Below, piece by piece: positions 52,474-61,005 of a stretch of DNA of 64,000 bases. The number at the start of each line of letters is the position of its first letter. Within the stretch, counting starts at the first letter, position 1. Position numbers and translations under genes: made by a program. Source of the stretch: Leptospira fainei serovar Hurstbridge str. BUT 6. Lineage in GTDB: Bacteria > Spirochaetota > Leptospiria > Leptospirales > Leptospiraceae. The notes below the pieces were generated by a model. The model was not told the DNA's origin. It saw only the letters and a program-made list of their open reading frames with translations, and searched no databases. The DNA lies in contig NZ_AKWZ02000002.1 in assembly GCF_000306235.2 (NCBI RefSeq), positions 515,279-579,278 on the forward strand. The letters run 5' to 3'.

Positions 52474-53062
52474 GAAAATTACGGAGTTCCCCCGGATTCT
52501 TAGGATCGAAGCGAAAGGCATTCCAATTTAAATATCCTGCAACCTCGACATTAGTCGCATTATCATCCACGAAGACGTATTCTCTGTCCGGGTAATCCGT
52601 TTGGATCCATTGATAATATTCCTGAGCGGGTTTACGCACGCCCATTTCGCAGGAAAAGTAAAGCCGATCTAAAGAGAGCAAAAGAGAACCCACTTCCGGA
52701 AATTGGAGTAACTCCTTGTACCAAACGGAATAATTGCTGGCTAGCAGAACCTGAAATCCTTTCTCCTTCAGAGTCTTCACGATCTGAAAAGATTCCTGAA
52801 TCGGATGGACCGAAGAAAACATTCGTTCCTTCAATTCCTGCGGGGATGGAAGTCCGGCGTTTCTATGAGACTCCAAGTAAAACCGGGAAAAGAATTCTTC
52901 TTCCGTGATCTGCCCTTTTTCGAAATCCAAGAAAGCTTGCCTTTCTCGGCCATTTCGAAAAGATTCCAATTGGTCCTTGGACAAGAGCGCCTTCAAAGCC
53001 GTATGAAACGGATCTTTGATGAGAGTGTCCATCAGATCGAACACGAAAAGCGGAGATCGCAT
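52445..53062 (-). CDS. HAD-superfamily hydrolase, FDxMDT subgroup
   Basis: 205-residue HAD subfamily IA protein. Motif I is FDLMDTL (8-14): the nucleophile Asp9 is present, but the usual Asp at +2 is Met and an Asp stands at +3. Motif II LLASNYS, then GVRKPAQEYYQ with the motif III lysine, and VFVDDNATNVEVA as motif IV. Cap helices at about 20-90. Same spelling is known in a plant-like HAD subgroup. Substrate unknown. Starts 6 nt from the divergent kdtA start. Confidence 0.8.
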   Translation of the reverse strand: MRSPLFVFDLMDTLIKDPFHTALKALLSKDQLESFRNGRERQAFLDFEKGQITEEEFFSRFYLESHRNAGLPSPQELKERMFSSVHPIQESFQIVKTLKEKGFQVLLASNYSVWYKELLQFPEVGSLLLSLDRLYFSCEMGVRKPAQEYYQWIQTDYPDREYVFVDDNATNVEVAGYLNWNAFRFDPKNPGELRNFLIEQFPNCL

Positions 53063-53068
53063 ACCCCA

Positions 53069-54304
53069 ATGGTTTTCATATATCGGATTTTGACGATTCT
53101 TCTTTGGCCTCCTCTTTATGTTTTCTCATTCATTATTCCAGCAGCCCGAGAATTCCTACGAATTCGGTCGGACGACAAGAAAAAGATACTTGCGGCTTCG
53201 TTGCCCGGATCGAATCAAAGGGTGGTCTGGCTCCACGCCGCTTCGGTAGGAGAGCTGGATCAGTGTAAGGCGTTAGCCGTCGTTTTTAGAGAAAAGGAAC
53301 CTGAAACTCTCATACTTCAAAGCGTATTCTCACCGTCCGTTCGTGAATCTCAATTGGATGCTTTCCCAGCGCATGTGAAATTTCATCTTCCTTTGGATTT
53401 TCCATGGGCTTACGCTTTTATTTTCGAAAAATTTCATCCGGAACTACTGATTCTCATGGCTTGGGATCGTTGGCCGAATTTATTACTCGAGGCAAGAAGG
53501 CGAGGAGCTCTTACGATTTTAGCAAGCGCGGTCTTAACTCCGCCCGAAGGTTTTTTCAAAGAGCGTTTTTATCGTTCCGTCTTCGGTTTGTTCGATCGAA
53601 TTTTTCCTTCTCATACTTCCGCCGAACAAAGCTTTCGAAATTTATTGGGATCTTCCGCGAAAATCAAGACGTTGGGGGATTGTAGAATAGATACTGTGAT
53701 TCGAAAAGTTGAATCGAACCCTCGACGCTTTGAAAGACCTGAGAACTATCCTTTTTCAAAAATATTTCTGCTCGCATCCACGTATGAAGAATGCGAAAAT
53801 CTATTGTTACCTCTATTGTCCGAACCTTCCCTTCAGGATTTCGCGTTCTGGATTTTCCCTCATAAAACCGATTCGTCCAGAATTCAATCGGTTCTCGGCC
53901 AGGTCAAAAAGCGGACAGAAAACTATTGTCTATTTAGTTCAAAGCCCTTCGAAAAAATCGATTCGCGAGTTATCATATTCGATGTTTTAGGCCTGTTAGC
54001 TTATGCTTACCAAGTAGTGGATTTCGCCTATGTCGGAGGCGCTTTGCATAACCGAGTACACAATGTCTTGGAACCCGCGTATTTCGGTCTTCCACTATTA
54101 ACCGGCCCAAGAATCGATCATTCTCCTGAGGCCAAGGAATTGAACCGTCACGGAGGACTCTTCATCATTCGAAATCGGGAAGACGTGATTCCGATCCTTT
54201 CCTTATCGGAAGAAAAAAAGACGGAGATTGCGGAAACAAATCGATCCTTCTTGGAAACCGGACGCGGAGCGGGAGATAGAATCTATAGAGCTTTGCGCGA
54301 CTAA
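53069..54304 (+). CDS. kdtA: Kdo transferase KdtA/WaaA
   Basis: Adds Kdo from CMP-Kdo to lipid A precursor on the inner membrane. Start set at ATG 53069, giving MVFIYRILTILLWPPLYVFS, the usual N-terminal membrane anchor; a longer frame to 52805 lies inside the opposite-strand HAD gene. Contains VWLHAASVGELDQCKAL with the catalytic Glu in SVGE, LPLDFPWAYAFIFEKFHPELLILMAWDRWPN, and DFAYVGGALHNRVHNVLEPAYFGLPLLTGP. 411 residues, slightly short but normal. Confidence 0.92.
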   Translation: MVFIYRILTILLWPPLYVFSFIIPAAREFLRIRSDDKKKILAASLPGSNQRVVWLHAASVGELDQCKALAVVFREKEPETLILQSVFSPSVRESQLDAFPAHVKFHLPLDFPWAYAFIFEKFHPELLILMAWDRWPNLLLEARRRGALTILASAVLTPPEGFFKERFYRSVFGLFDRIFPSHTSAEQSFRNLLGSSAKIKTLGDCRIDTVIRKVESNPRRFERPENYPFSKIFLLASTYEECENLLLPLLSEPSLQDFAFWIFPHKTDSSRIQSVLGQVKKRTENYCLFSSKPFEKIDSRVIIFDVLGLLAYAYQVVDFAYVGGALHNRVHNVLEPAYFGLPLLTGPRIDHSPEAKELNRHGGLFIIRNREDVIPILSLSEEKKTEIAETNRSFLETGRGAGDRIYRALRD

Positions 54305-54315
54305 GAATCTTCAGG

Positions 54316-54353
54316 TCAAAGCGCCCTGGTTCGGGAGTCATTCTCCGCTTTGA
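54316..54353 (+). other. Inverted repeat between kdtA and nadE
   Basis: TCAAAGCG and CGCTTTGA form an 8-bp outer stem around a smaller GGAG/CTCC stem. An A-run, not a T-run, follows, so termination in the plus direction is uncertain. Confidence 0.4.
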
Positions 54354-54398
54354 AAAAAGGTTTTCTCCTGCCGCTCGGTCGCAGAGACTGGGGAGGAA

Positions 54399-56297
54399 AT
54401 GCCCATCTACCGTTGTACGGCCGTAAGCCTCAGAACGACCCCGCTTGATTTCAAAGGAAATCGCGAACGAATTCTATCCGCATTAGAAAAATGCGAAACT
54501 TCTTCGATAGTCTTATTTCCGGAACTTTCGTTAAGCGGCTACGGTTGCGAGGATGCGTTCTATTTTCCTTGGGTCTGGGAACATTCATGGAAAAGTCTAA
54601 AGGAAATCGCTCGAGCAGTCGGCGAAAAAACGGTAATACTGGGTTTGCCTTTTTTTCAAAGCCCTTACTTATTTAACGTCGCAGCTATCTTACGAGACGG
54701 GGAAATCTTGGGTCTGGTACCCAAGCAAAATTTAGCCCAAACAGGCGTTCATTACGAAAACCGCTGGTTTGTCAAAGGAGAAGAAGCCGGATCTTATGCC
54801 CTCTCTCCCGATGGACAAGAAATTCCTTTCGGATCCATGATATTTGAGACGCAAGACTTCGATTTTGGAATCGAAATCTGCGAAGATTCCTGGGTTCAAA
54901 CTAGACCGGGTCAGACATTAGTGGATGCCGGCGCCGACCTGATTCTTTCTCCCGGCGCGTCTCACTTCGCATTAGGAAAACAAGATATAAGAAAACGGTT
55001 ATTCGGCGAGGCTTCCAGAAACGGCGCCGGTGCAATCCTGTACGCGAACCTTGACGGAAATGAATCCGGAAGATTGATTTTCGAAGGCGGTTCTTTAGGA
55101 TTCAGAGAAGGGGAATTGGTCGCGGAAGGACCAAGATTGCATTTTACGGATTTTGAATTAACTCATTTGGATCTAGATCCCCAGGATTTGCGAACGCGAC
55201 GAGCGCGCAATTTCCGTTCTTCCGGAACGAAAGAATTTCGATCCAAAGGTAGAAACCTTCAACGAATTCGAATTTCTGAATTAGCTTTATCTAATGAAAT
55301 CAAGAACCCTTCCGTGAAAATTCAAGATTTTCCGACTCAATCATTTCAGGATTTTACTAGAGCAACTTCCCTGGGTCTCTTCGATTATCTCAGAAAATCA
55401 AAGACAAAAGGATATACTCTCTCTTTATCGGGCGGAGCCGATAGCGCGGCCTGCGCTCTCTTGGTTAAAGCAGGTATTCTAATCGCTGAATCGGAATTGG
55501 GGGGTTCTTTTTTAAAATCGATCGGTCTAGATAAGAATCATCTACTCTTTACTCTTTATCAAGGAACGGAGAATAATTCGGAATACACTCGCGAAAGTGC
55601 GGAGAATCTAGCCGCCGAATTAGGGGTTTCATATTCCGCAATTGAGATCGGTTCCGAAGTATCCGCGATGATCGAAAAAATTTCCGGAGTCGTAGGCTAT
55701 CCCCTAGATTGGAAACATCATAATCTGGCTCTGCAAAATATACAAGCAAGAGTCCGCTCGCCTCTCATCTGGCTCCTAACGAATCTCAACGGTCATTTGC
55801 TTTTATCCACGGGAAACCGAAGCGAAGCCAGCGTAGGATATACGACGATGGACGGAGATTCATCGGGCTCTGTCGCTCCGTTAACCGGTATCAGTAAGGA
55901 ATTTTTATTAGGGTGGTTGGCACATGTTTATTCCGGCAAAGACCATGTTCTTCCTGCCATAAAATGCCTAGGCAGAATTTTAGAATCGAAGCCTACCGCC
56001 GAGCTAAAACCGTTGGAAGAACATCAAGAAGACGAAACCGATCTTATGCCCTATCCTCTTTTACAAAAATTAGAAGAATCCTTTGTTTTACTCGGACGAG
56101 CCCCGGAAAATTTGAACGCAAGCATTTCTTGGGCAGATGCCAAACAAACCGAAGAAGGAGTACGGAAATTTCTGCGTCTTTTCCCGGCTAGCCAATGGAA
56201 GCGGGAAAGGCTTCCGCCGTCCTTTCATCTAGATTCCTACGGCTTGGACCCTAAATCTAGCTTTCGTTTTCCGATCTTGAGCGAAATTACATTTTGA
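54399..56297 (+). CDS. nadE: Glutamine-dependent NAD+ synthetase
   Basis: Makes NAD from deamido-NAD, glutamine and ATP. AGGAA precedes the ATG. Residues 1-270 form a nitrilase-type glutaminase (LFPELSLSGYGCEDAF with the catalytic Glu, VPKQNLAQTGVHYENRWF with Lys, GIEICEDSW with the Cys). From about 320 is the synthetase (YTLSLSGGADSAACALL PP-loop, STGNRSEASVGYTTMDGD). 632 residues, normal for the two-domain form. Follows kdtA by about 95 nt. Confidence 0.95.
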   Translation: MPIYRCTAVSLRTTPLDFKGNRERILSALEKCETSSIVLFPELSLSGYGCEDAFYFPWVWEHSWKSLKEIARAVGEKTVILGLPFFQSPYLFNVAAILRDGEILGLVPKQNLAQTGVHYENRWFVKGEEAGSYALSPDGQEIPFGSMIFETQDFDFGIEICEDSWVQTRPGQTLVDAGADLILSPGASHFALGKQDIRKRLFGEASRNGAGAILYANLDGNESGRLIFEGGSLGFREGELVAEGPRLHFTDFELTHLDLDPQDLRTRRARNFRSSGTKEFRSKGRNLQRIRISELALSNEIKNPSVKIQDFPTQSFQDFTRATSLGLFDYLRKSKTKGYTLSLSGGADSAACALLVKAGILIAESELGGSFLKSIGLDKNHLLFTLYQGTENNSEYTRESAENLAAELGVSYSAIEIGSEVSAMIEKISGVVGYPLDWKHHNLALQNIQARVRSPLIWLLTNLNGHLLLSTGNRSEASVGYTTMDGDSSGSVAPLTGISKEFLLGWLAHVYSGKDHVLPAIKCLGRILESKPTAELKPLEEHQEDETDLMPYPLLQKLEESFVLLGRAPENLNASISWADAKQTEEGVRKFLRLFPASQWKRERLPPSFHLDSYGLDPKSSFRFPILSEITF

Positions 56298-56336
56298 TTA
56301 TTTAAGAGATCAACAAATCGATCCGGATTAAACTGT

Positions 56337-57041
56337 TTATTTTCCTATTTGCTCAAAAGACTTCCGTTTATCCTGTTGAACCTGGTCAAGTTGTTGGACC
56401 ATCGATTGGCGAATTGCCTCCAACTTCTTTTCCTGCTCTTCATCGCCGGAACCTTTTTGTAGATCCACTAAATAGGTGACGATATCCAAGCGATCTTTGG
56501 CTTGCTTTTCCATAAAATCGTAATATGTAACGGTCTGCTCTCGTGAGGCTGTTCGTCCCAAAACGGCTCTTGTCGCCTCGGAAACCGTCTGTTCAAACTG
56601 CTTTCGCTGTTCTTTTTCTGCGGGACTTAACTTAGAAGGAATCAAGGAGTTTCCGGGAAAACGTTCCTTTAATTGCTGGAAACGATCCATTTCTTCATTC
56701 GTATAAGGCTTACCGGTTTGAGGATTTACCGGATTATCCGCATCGGCTGCATCCGGTCGATTTTCTTGCCCGGATTCTTGCTTTTCGGTTTCTACATATT
56801 CTCCTTTTCCTGCCCGAAAGAAATCAGAGTCAAAGACAGAACCTGCAGCTCCGGCAGTTCCAGCGGAACCGGAAGAAGAACGAGAGCCTCCACCCAAAAG
56901 ACTGCTAACGGCATCCAATTCTCCTTTCTTTCGGCTTGCTTCGCCGCCGGAATCATCTCCGTTAGTAAAAAGAAAGGTAATTAGTAGGATAAAAAATACG
57001 ATAAACCCGCCGATAAATAAAAATTTACGAATACCGCCCAA
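56337..57041 (-). CDS. Membrane-anchored protein of unknown function
   Basis: 234 residues. Hydrophobic anchor at about 5-25 (FLFIGGFIVFFILLITFLF), then a Gly/Ser/Ala-rich linker (SLLGGGSRSSSGSAGTAGA), an acidic segment with NPQTGKPYTNEEMDRFQQLKERFPG, and a helical C-terminal domain (YYDFMEKQAKDRLDIVTYLVDL; glutamine-rich end). No catalytic motif. Faces the periplasm by the positive-inside rule. Role unknown. Convergent with nadE and divergent from the lipoprotein gene. Confidence 0.75.
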   Translation of the reverse strand: MGGIRKFLFIGGFIVFFILLITFLFTNGDDSGGEASRKKGELDAVSSLLGGGSRSSSGSAGTAGAAGSVFDSDFFRAGKGEYVETEKQESGQENRPDAADADNPVNPQTGKPYTNEEMDRFQQLKERFPGNSLIPSKLSPAEKEQRKQFEQTVSEATRAVLGRTASREQTVTYYDFMEKQAKDRLDIVTYLVDLQKGSGDEEQEKKLEAIRQSMVQQLDQVQQDKRKSFEQIGK

Positions 57042-57098
57042 GGTTTCTTCCTCTCTTTTTTTTGTTGTAAGACCGTCCGAAGAGGGAATCCTATCCCC

Positions 57099-57881
57099 GT
57101 GGGTCGTATTTTTGGGATCTCATACCACCGGAATCCGGGCAACCTAAAAACCCGGAAAATCCTGACAGGACTCGGCTCGCTGGTTCTGATTTTTTACGTG
57201 AATACTTGCGGCACAAATACCGAAGTAGCCCAATCCCCTTTCGTATTCATTACGCCGGTAAGTGTTCCGCAAGTTTATAGTGTGCAAGCTACAAATCCGG
57301 GAATGGATGATTTTTTCAATATAATCGATCCACTGTATTCGATCAATTACGCAAATTATAAACCTAATTATTTACTCAAATATTATATTTCGAATTTGGA
57401 ACCTCAATTCGTCGGCTATAATTTATATATTACTTCGGCAACGCCTTCGATAGCCGAAACCTCTACTGGCGGCGGCTTGTATTTGGAAAACGGAACGCAA
57501 CCGTCTTTTCCGCAATTGGCGGTCCAGGCTTCCACGACCACATTGACAATCCATCGAATTAAGAATTTTATTCCCCCGCCAGGAATAACCTCCTTTCAGA
57601 AATGCGAGGTTTATACATTCACGTTACGCGCACTTCTAAATTCGGGAGTTACGTCGAATCAATCAACGCCAGTATCGAGGTGCAGTTCACTTCAGCCCGC
57701 CACTGAATGCGGTTCGGACACGAGTTGTAATCCTACGTACTGCCAAGATCCGGCTTGCACTGCGACCGTTCAAGCGACGTGTTCGATAGGAACCATTTGT
57801 AACCCTTGTCTTTATCCGAGTTTAGCAAGTAAGGGATGTCCTTGCCCAACCGGGACCCTTCCGCCCGGTTGCAATTTATGA
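57099..57881 (+). CDS. Putative lipoprotein with Cys-rich C-terminus
   Basis: 260 residues. The signal (KILTGLGSLVLIFYVNTC) ends in a Cys at about 37 in a lipobox-like VNTC; the basic stretch in front is long. The body is beta-rich with many aromatic residues, resembling a fibronectin-like fold (YKPNYLLKYYISNLEPQFVGYNLYI). The last 60 residues contain about a dozen cysteines in short C-x2-6-C spacings, probably disulphides. Function unknown. Stop overlaps the rsmI start (ATGA). Confidence 0.6.
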   Translation: MGRIFGISYHRNPGNLKTRKILTGLGSLVLIFYVNTCGTNTEVAQSPFVFITPVSVPQVYSVQATNPGMDDFFNIIDPLYSINYANYKPNYLLKYYISNLEPQFVGYNLYITSATPSIAETSTGGGLYLENGTQPSFPQLAVQASTTTLTIHRIKNFIPPPGITSFQKCEVYTFTLRALLNSGVTSNQSTPVSRCSSLQPATECGSDTSCNPTYCQDPACTATVQATCSIGTICNPCLYPSLASKGCPCPTGTLPPGCNL

Positions 57882-58621
57882 ATCAATCCTGGGAATCCAG
57901 GTTTAAAATCATTCCGGGAACTGCGTACGTCGTTGCGACACCTATCGGGAACCTGGAGGATATCACGCTCCGAGCAATCGAAGTATTAAAACAATCCGAT
58001 ACGATTTATTGCGAAAACGCGACTCATAGTAGAAGACTATTGCAAACCTTCGGAATCCGGACCGTTTCTAAAACTTTATATAAGGATCAATCGGAGCAAC
58101 CCTTCGCTGGAATTATCGAAAATCTCAGATCCGGACAAACCCTTTCCCTAATATCGGATGCCGGTACGCCTGGCGTTTCCGATCCTGGATCCCAATTAGT
58201 TCGCGTCCTGCGAGCGAATGGCATTTCAGTTATACCGATTCCAGGACCGAGCGCTCTGACTGCGCTTCTTTCCGTTTCGGGTTGGCAAGTACAGCCTTGT
58301 ATTTTTCTAGGATTTCTCTCGGAAAAAAAAGGGAGGAAACGAAATCAGTTAAAGGAGTGGGAAGAGTTTGAGGGAGTTCTTGCTCTCTTTGAATCGGTGC
58401 ATCGAATCCGAGATACGCTCGCAGCAGCCAGAGAAATTTTCCCTCGATCGGAACTGTTGCTCGGTCGAGAACTCACTAAAATGCATGAAGAAATCATAAA
58501 AATTTCCCCCCAGCAGACCTTAGAAACGGTAAAATTCGCAGAAAAAGGGGAATTTGTTCTACTAATCCAAGGAAATATAAAAAAAATGCTTAACGGACGT
58601 GTCGGGGTTGCCGATACTTAG
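57878..58621 (+). CDS. rsmI: 16S rRNA C1402 2'-O-methyltransferase RsmI
   Basis: SAM-dependent methylation of C1402 in the ribosomal decoding centre. Start at ATG 57878 (4-nt overlap with the lipoprotein stop); a longer frame to 57836 is less likely. AYVVATPIGNLEDITLRAIEVLK, IYCENATHSRRLLQTF, ISDAGTPGVSDPGSQLVR, IPIPGPSALTALLSVSG and LFESVHRIRDTL are the family segments. 247 residues, slightly short, with the C-terminal extension of some homologues missing. Confidence 0.95.
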   Translation: MNQSWESRFKIIPGTAYVVATPIGNLEDITLRAIEVLKQSDTIYCENATHSRRLLQTFGIRTVSKTLYKDQSEQPFAGIIENLRSGQTLSLISDAGTPGVSDPGSQLVRVLRANGISVIPIPGPSALTALLSVSGWQVQPCIFLGFLSEKKGRKRNQLKEWEEFEGVLALFESVHRIRDTLAAAREIFPRSELLLGRELTKMHEEIIKISPQQTLETVKFAEKGEFVLLIQGNIKKMLNGRVGVADT

Positions 58622-58639
58622 GAGTGAGAGGGAAATCCA

Positions 58640-58963
58640 ATGACCATTGACAAAGTAGGCGGCATCAGTGGCGGTTCCTACGAGCCTCGTAAACCGACAC
58701 CTGTAAGGAAAAACGAAGCCAAAGAATCTTTCGATAATATATCTATTTCAGACACAGCCAAGCAAAAGGCGTCTGAAGCTCGTTTGCAAGCCGAAGTACA
58801 GACAATTTCGCAAAAGATCGTCTCATCTCCAGTAGACTCCGAGCGCTCTGCCAAACTTAAGGAAGTCAAAGAGAAACTTAAGAATGGCGAATATGATACT
58901 CTTAGTCCAGAGATCTTAAATGCGGTTGCAGATCGTATCGCCGAATCGTTTCTCGGACGCTGA
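58640..58963 (+). CDS. flgM: FlgM-like anti-sigma-28 factor
   Basis: 107 residues, charged and probably disordered at the start (MTIDKVGGISGGSYEPRKP), then the FlgM region: FDNISISDTAKQKASEARLQAE, SERSAKLKEVKEKLKNGEY and ILNAVADRIAESFLG. FlgM binds FliA and delays late flagellar genes until export. Preceded by GGAG. A hairpin lies after it. 19 nt downstream of rsmI. Confidence 0.8.
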   Translation: MTIDKVGGISGGSYEPRKPTPVRKNEAKESFDNISISDTAKQKASEARLQAEVQTISQKIVSSPVDSERSAKLKEVKEKLKNGEYDTLSPEILNAVADRIAESFLGR

Positions 58964-58976
58964 TTTTTCCTTAAAC

Positions 58977-59003
58977 CCCGGAATGATTCCCTTGTATTCC
59001 GGG
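58977..59003 (+). terminator. Hairpin after flgM
   Basis: CCCGGAAT, 11-nt loop, ATTCCGGG: perfect 8-bp stem 14 nt past the flgM stop. Only a mixed pyrimidine stretch follows, so it is a weak terminator or an attenuator. Confidence 0.5.
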
Positions 59004-59045
59004 CTTCTATTCATCTCCCCGTTCTGATTAGCGGGAGGACCGCAG

Positions 59046-60215
59046 GTGCCGATACTCCCCGACTGGATCAATTTTAGTTTTCCCACCAAAGTCCATTTTG
59101 AGGCCGATTGCGGATTCAAAATGGGTAGTTTTGTAAAGAATATAGGCACACGAGCCGTCATACTTTCTACTCAGAACGAGTTGGAAAACATGGACGAGTT
59201 TTCCATTATTAAGACTTCCCTGGAAAAGCACATAGACGGTGTGATTCTTTATGATAATATCGAAAAGGAACCTACATTAAAAGAACTGGATACTGCTGCC
59301 TACTTCGCGAGAATATCGAACGCAAATTGCATTATCGGTTACGGTTCTTATGAAAGTCTTAATGCGGCGAAGTTAGTCTCCCTGCTTGCAACGAACGATA
59401 CTTTCGCCGAAGATATCTTCGTAGCGAAAAGAGTCCCTAAATTAAAAAGACCGGTTCCTTTGGTTTTGATACCGACCCATCCGATTATGGGCCTGGAGTG
59501 TGCGCCTATCGCTACCATCTACACGGACGAAGACAGGACGGTCCGTTATTTTACTCACGAATATCTTTTTCCGGAATTGGTAATCGCAGACGCTAAAATC
59601 GGTGCGTTCATGACGTCGGCGGACGTCGCGAAAGTCGGAGTGGGAATTTTAGCCGCTGCAGTTGATAGCATTTTATCGAAATATTCGAACGAACTTACAA
59701 ACTCTTCCGCGCTACGAGCAATCGAAATTATTTATAAAAACTTAGTACCTGCGATTCGGGATCCGAAGAATTTACAATATCGTAATGCAATCTTTGGAGC
59801 AAGCTTACTTGTAGGAATGTCCCACTCCTCGAGTTCCCTCGGCCTTTGTTACGCTTTATCTTTGGCCTCTTCGAATTTAACGAACCTGGATATTTTCCAA
59901 GCCATGTCGATTCTGCTTCCTCACGTAATGGAATATAATTTGACCTCTTCCGCCGGAAAATACGTTTTGATCGCAAAAGCATTAGATGAAGATATTTCCA
60001 ATATTTCAGTAATCGAGGCTGCAATTAAAGCGGTTGAGGGTATCAGAAAAATTTATATCGAGTTGAAGATTCCTCAAAGACTCTCGGAATATGAAGTAAG
60101 AAAAATCGACCTTCCTGGAATTGCCAGTTTAGCCTCCTCATTTCCTTTTCTAGACTGCTTACCGCGTGAATTACCCAAAAACGAAATTGAAACGATTTTA
60201 GTAGCGGCCTTTTAA
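59046..60215 (+). CDS. Degenerate iron-containing alcohol dehydrogenase homologue
   Basis: 389 residues with the Fe-ADH fold order, but key residues are altered. The GGGS nucleotide loop is GYGS (98-101), the GTGSE segment is IMGLE (147-151), and metal ligands are mostly lost: the Asp and His of the GxDALTH helix read Gly200 and Ala204, and PHG near 275 is absent; one His (260) remains. The LLPHVMEYN segment (290-298) is intact. Probably non-catalytic, or with a different site. Start is a GTG, with GGAGG upstream. Confidence 0.7.
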   Translation: MPILPDWINFSFPTKVHFEADCGFKMGSFVKNIGTRAVILSTQNELENMDEFSIIKTSLEKHIDGVILYDNIEKEPTLKELDTAAYFARISNANCIIGYGSYESLNAAKLVSLLATNDTFAEDIFVAKRVPKLKRPVPLVLIPTHPIMGLECAPIATIYTDEDRTVRYFTHEYLFPELVIADAKIGAFMTSADVAKVGVGILAAAVDSILSKYSNELTNSSALRAIEIIYKNLVPAIRDPKNLQYRNAIFGASLLVGMSHSSSSLGLCYALSLASSNLTNLDIFQAMSILLPHVMEYNLTSSAGKYVLIAKALDEDISNISVIEAAIKAVEGIRKIYIELKIPQRLSEYEVRKIDLPGIASLASSFPFLDCLPRELPKNEIETILVAAF

Positions 60216-60261
60216 GATCCCATTTTTCCCGGTGGTGGAGATTGAATTGGAAAATTCCCGC

Positions 60262-60290
60262 CCTTCCTGGGTGGGGGCCGGGGGTGGTTT
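60262..60290 (-). repeat. Copy C of the dispersed GC-rich element (reverse)
   Basis: Read on the minus strand it gives CCGGCCCCCACCCAGGAAGG followed by GCGGG, matching the core of copy A (33443-33467) except at about one base. No GTRGGAG module is seen at the matching distance. Confidence 0.6.
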
Positions 60291-60351
60291 TACGTTAAAA
60301 ATCGCTATCACGAAATGTACGAACAGTCAACAACTTCTCTAAGGAAAGCGT

Positions 60352-60485
60352 GTAGGAGCTCCTACGGAAAAACCGGTAAGAAAAAGGGTTTCCCAAAATA
60401 AGAAGTTATGATAATGAAAGCTTCAGTGGCCGCAAGGTACCACCGACCAGCCCCCGCCCAAGACGGGTTGTACCGGTGGGGAATC
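60352..60485 (+). repeat. Copy B of the dispersed intergenic element
   Basis: Starts with the perfect 14-nt palindrome GTAGGAGCTCCTAC (60352-60365). About 70 nt later comes GGTACCACCGACC with CCCCCGCCCAAG (60437-60462) and a second GTACCGGTGGGG motif. Module order and spacing match copy A. The hairpin core is diverged here (AAGACGGG in place of AGGAAGGGCGGG). Confidence 0.6.
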
Positions 60486-60673
60486 CTTCCAAATCCGCCC
60501 GAAGCGCAAAAGAAAAATTCGACTTCATGTCCGCGGGCTCGGAGCTTACTAAACAATTTTTATCATACTCGAACAAAATCTGAGATGTCACTTGCGACTG
60601 CTGACTTTAATATTCCGAAAAAAACTGCGTAAATTAGGGAAAAACATTTGAAAGACACCTCTAGAAAATCAAA

Positions 60674-61003
60674 ATGGAACCGATGAACGAAGAATCTATC
60701 GACACAGTAATCGGCGACGATATCCAATTTAGAGGTAAACTTCGCTTTAATAATGCCTTAAAAATTAAAGGAATGTTCAAAGGCACGATAGAAACATCCG
60801 GCACATTGATCGTCGGAGAAACAGGACAAGTAGAAGCCGATGTGGAGACGGGAACCTTAGAAGTGGAAGGCGACTTAAAAGGCAATATAAACGCAGTTCA
60901 AAAAATCTCAGTGCGTAAGACCGGAAAAGTAGTCGGGGATGTCCGGACTCCCGATTTAGAAATTGAATCAGGAGCAAAATTTAGCGGAAATTGTATCATG
61001 TAA
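60674..61003 (+). CDS. Bactofilin
   Basis: Polymer-forming cytoskeletal protein, 109 residues. Short N-terminal tail, then a compact right-handed beta-helix: GDDIQFRGKLRFNNALKIKG, FKGTIETSGTLIVGETGQVE, ADVETGTLEVEGDLKGNI, ISVRKTGKVVGDVRTPDLEI. Assembles into filaments that shape the envelope in spirochaetes and others. A second ATG 9 nt later is an alternative start. Two nucleotides before recJ. Confidence 0.9.
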   Translation: MEPMNEESIDTVIGDDIQFRGKLRFNNALKIKGMFKGTIETSGTLIVGETGQVEADVETGTLEVEGDLKGNINAVQKISVRKTGKVVGDVRTPDLEIESGAKFSGNCIM

Positions 61004-61005
61004 CC

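Larger units (their letters stand above)
60216..60673. other. Intergenic region between the Fe-ADH homologue and bactofilin
   Basis: About 460 nt without a credible gene. It contains two copies of the GC-rich dispersed element in opposite orientation and a 14-nt palindrome. A purine-rich stretch and the bactofilin promoter must lie after 60500, but no clear -35/-10 pair was recognised. Confidence 0.6.

Noticed and set aside
52805..53068. 88-residue N-terminal extension of KdtA
   Set aside because: It runs antisense through the HAD gene, has no membrane segment, and the normal KdtA anchor begins at 53069.
60362..60632. Short frames around the GC-rich element before bactofilin
   Set aside because: They follow the repeat sequence, overlap each other on both strands and lack start signals.
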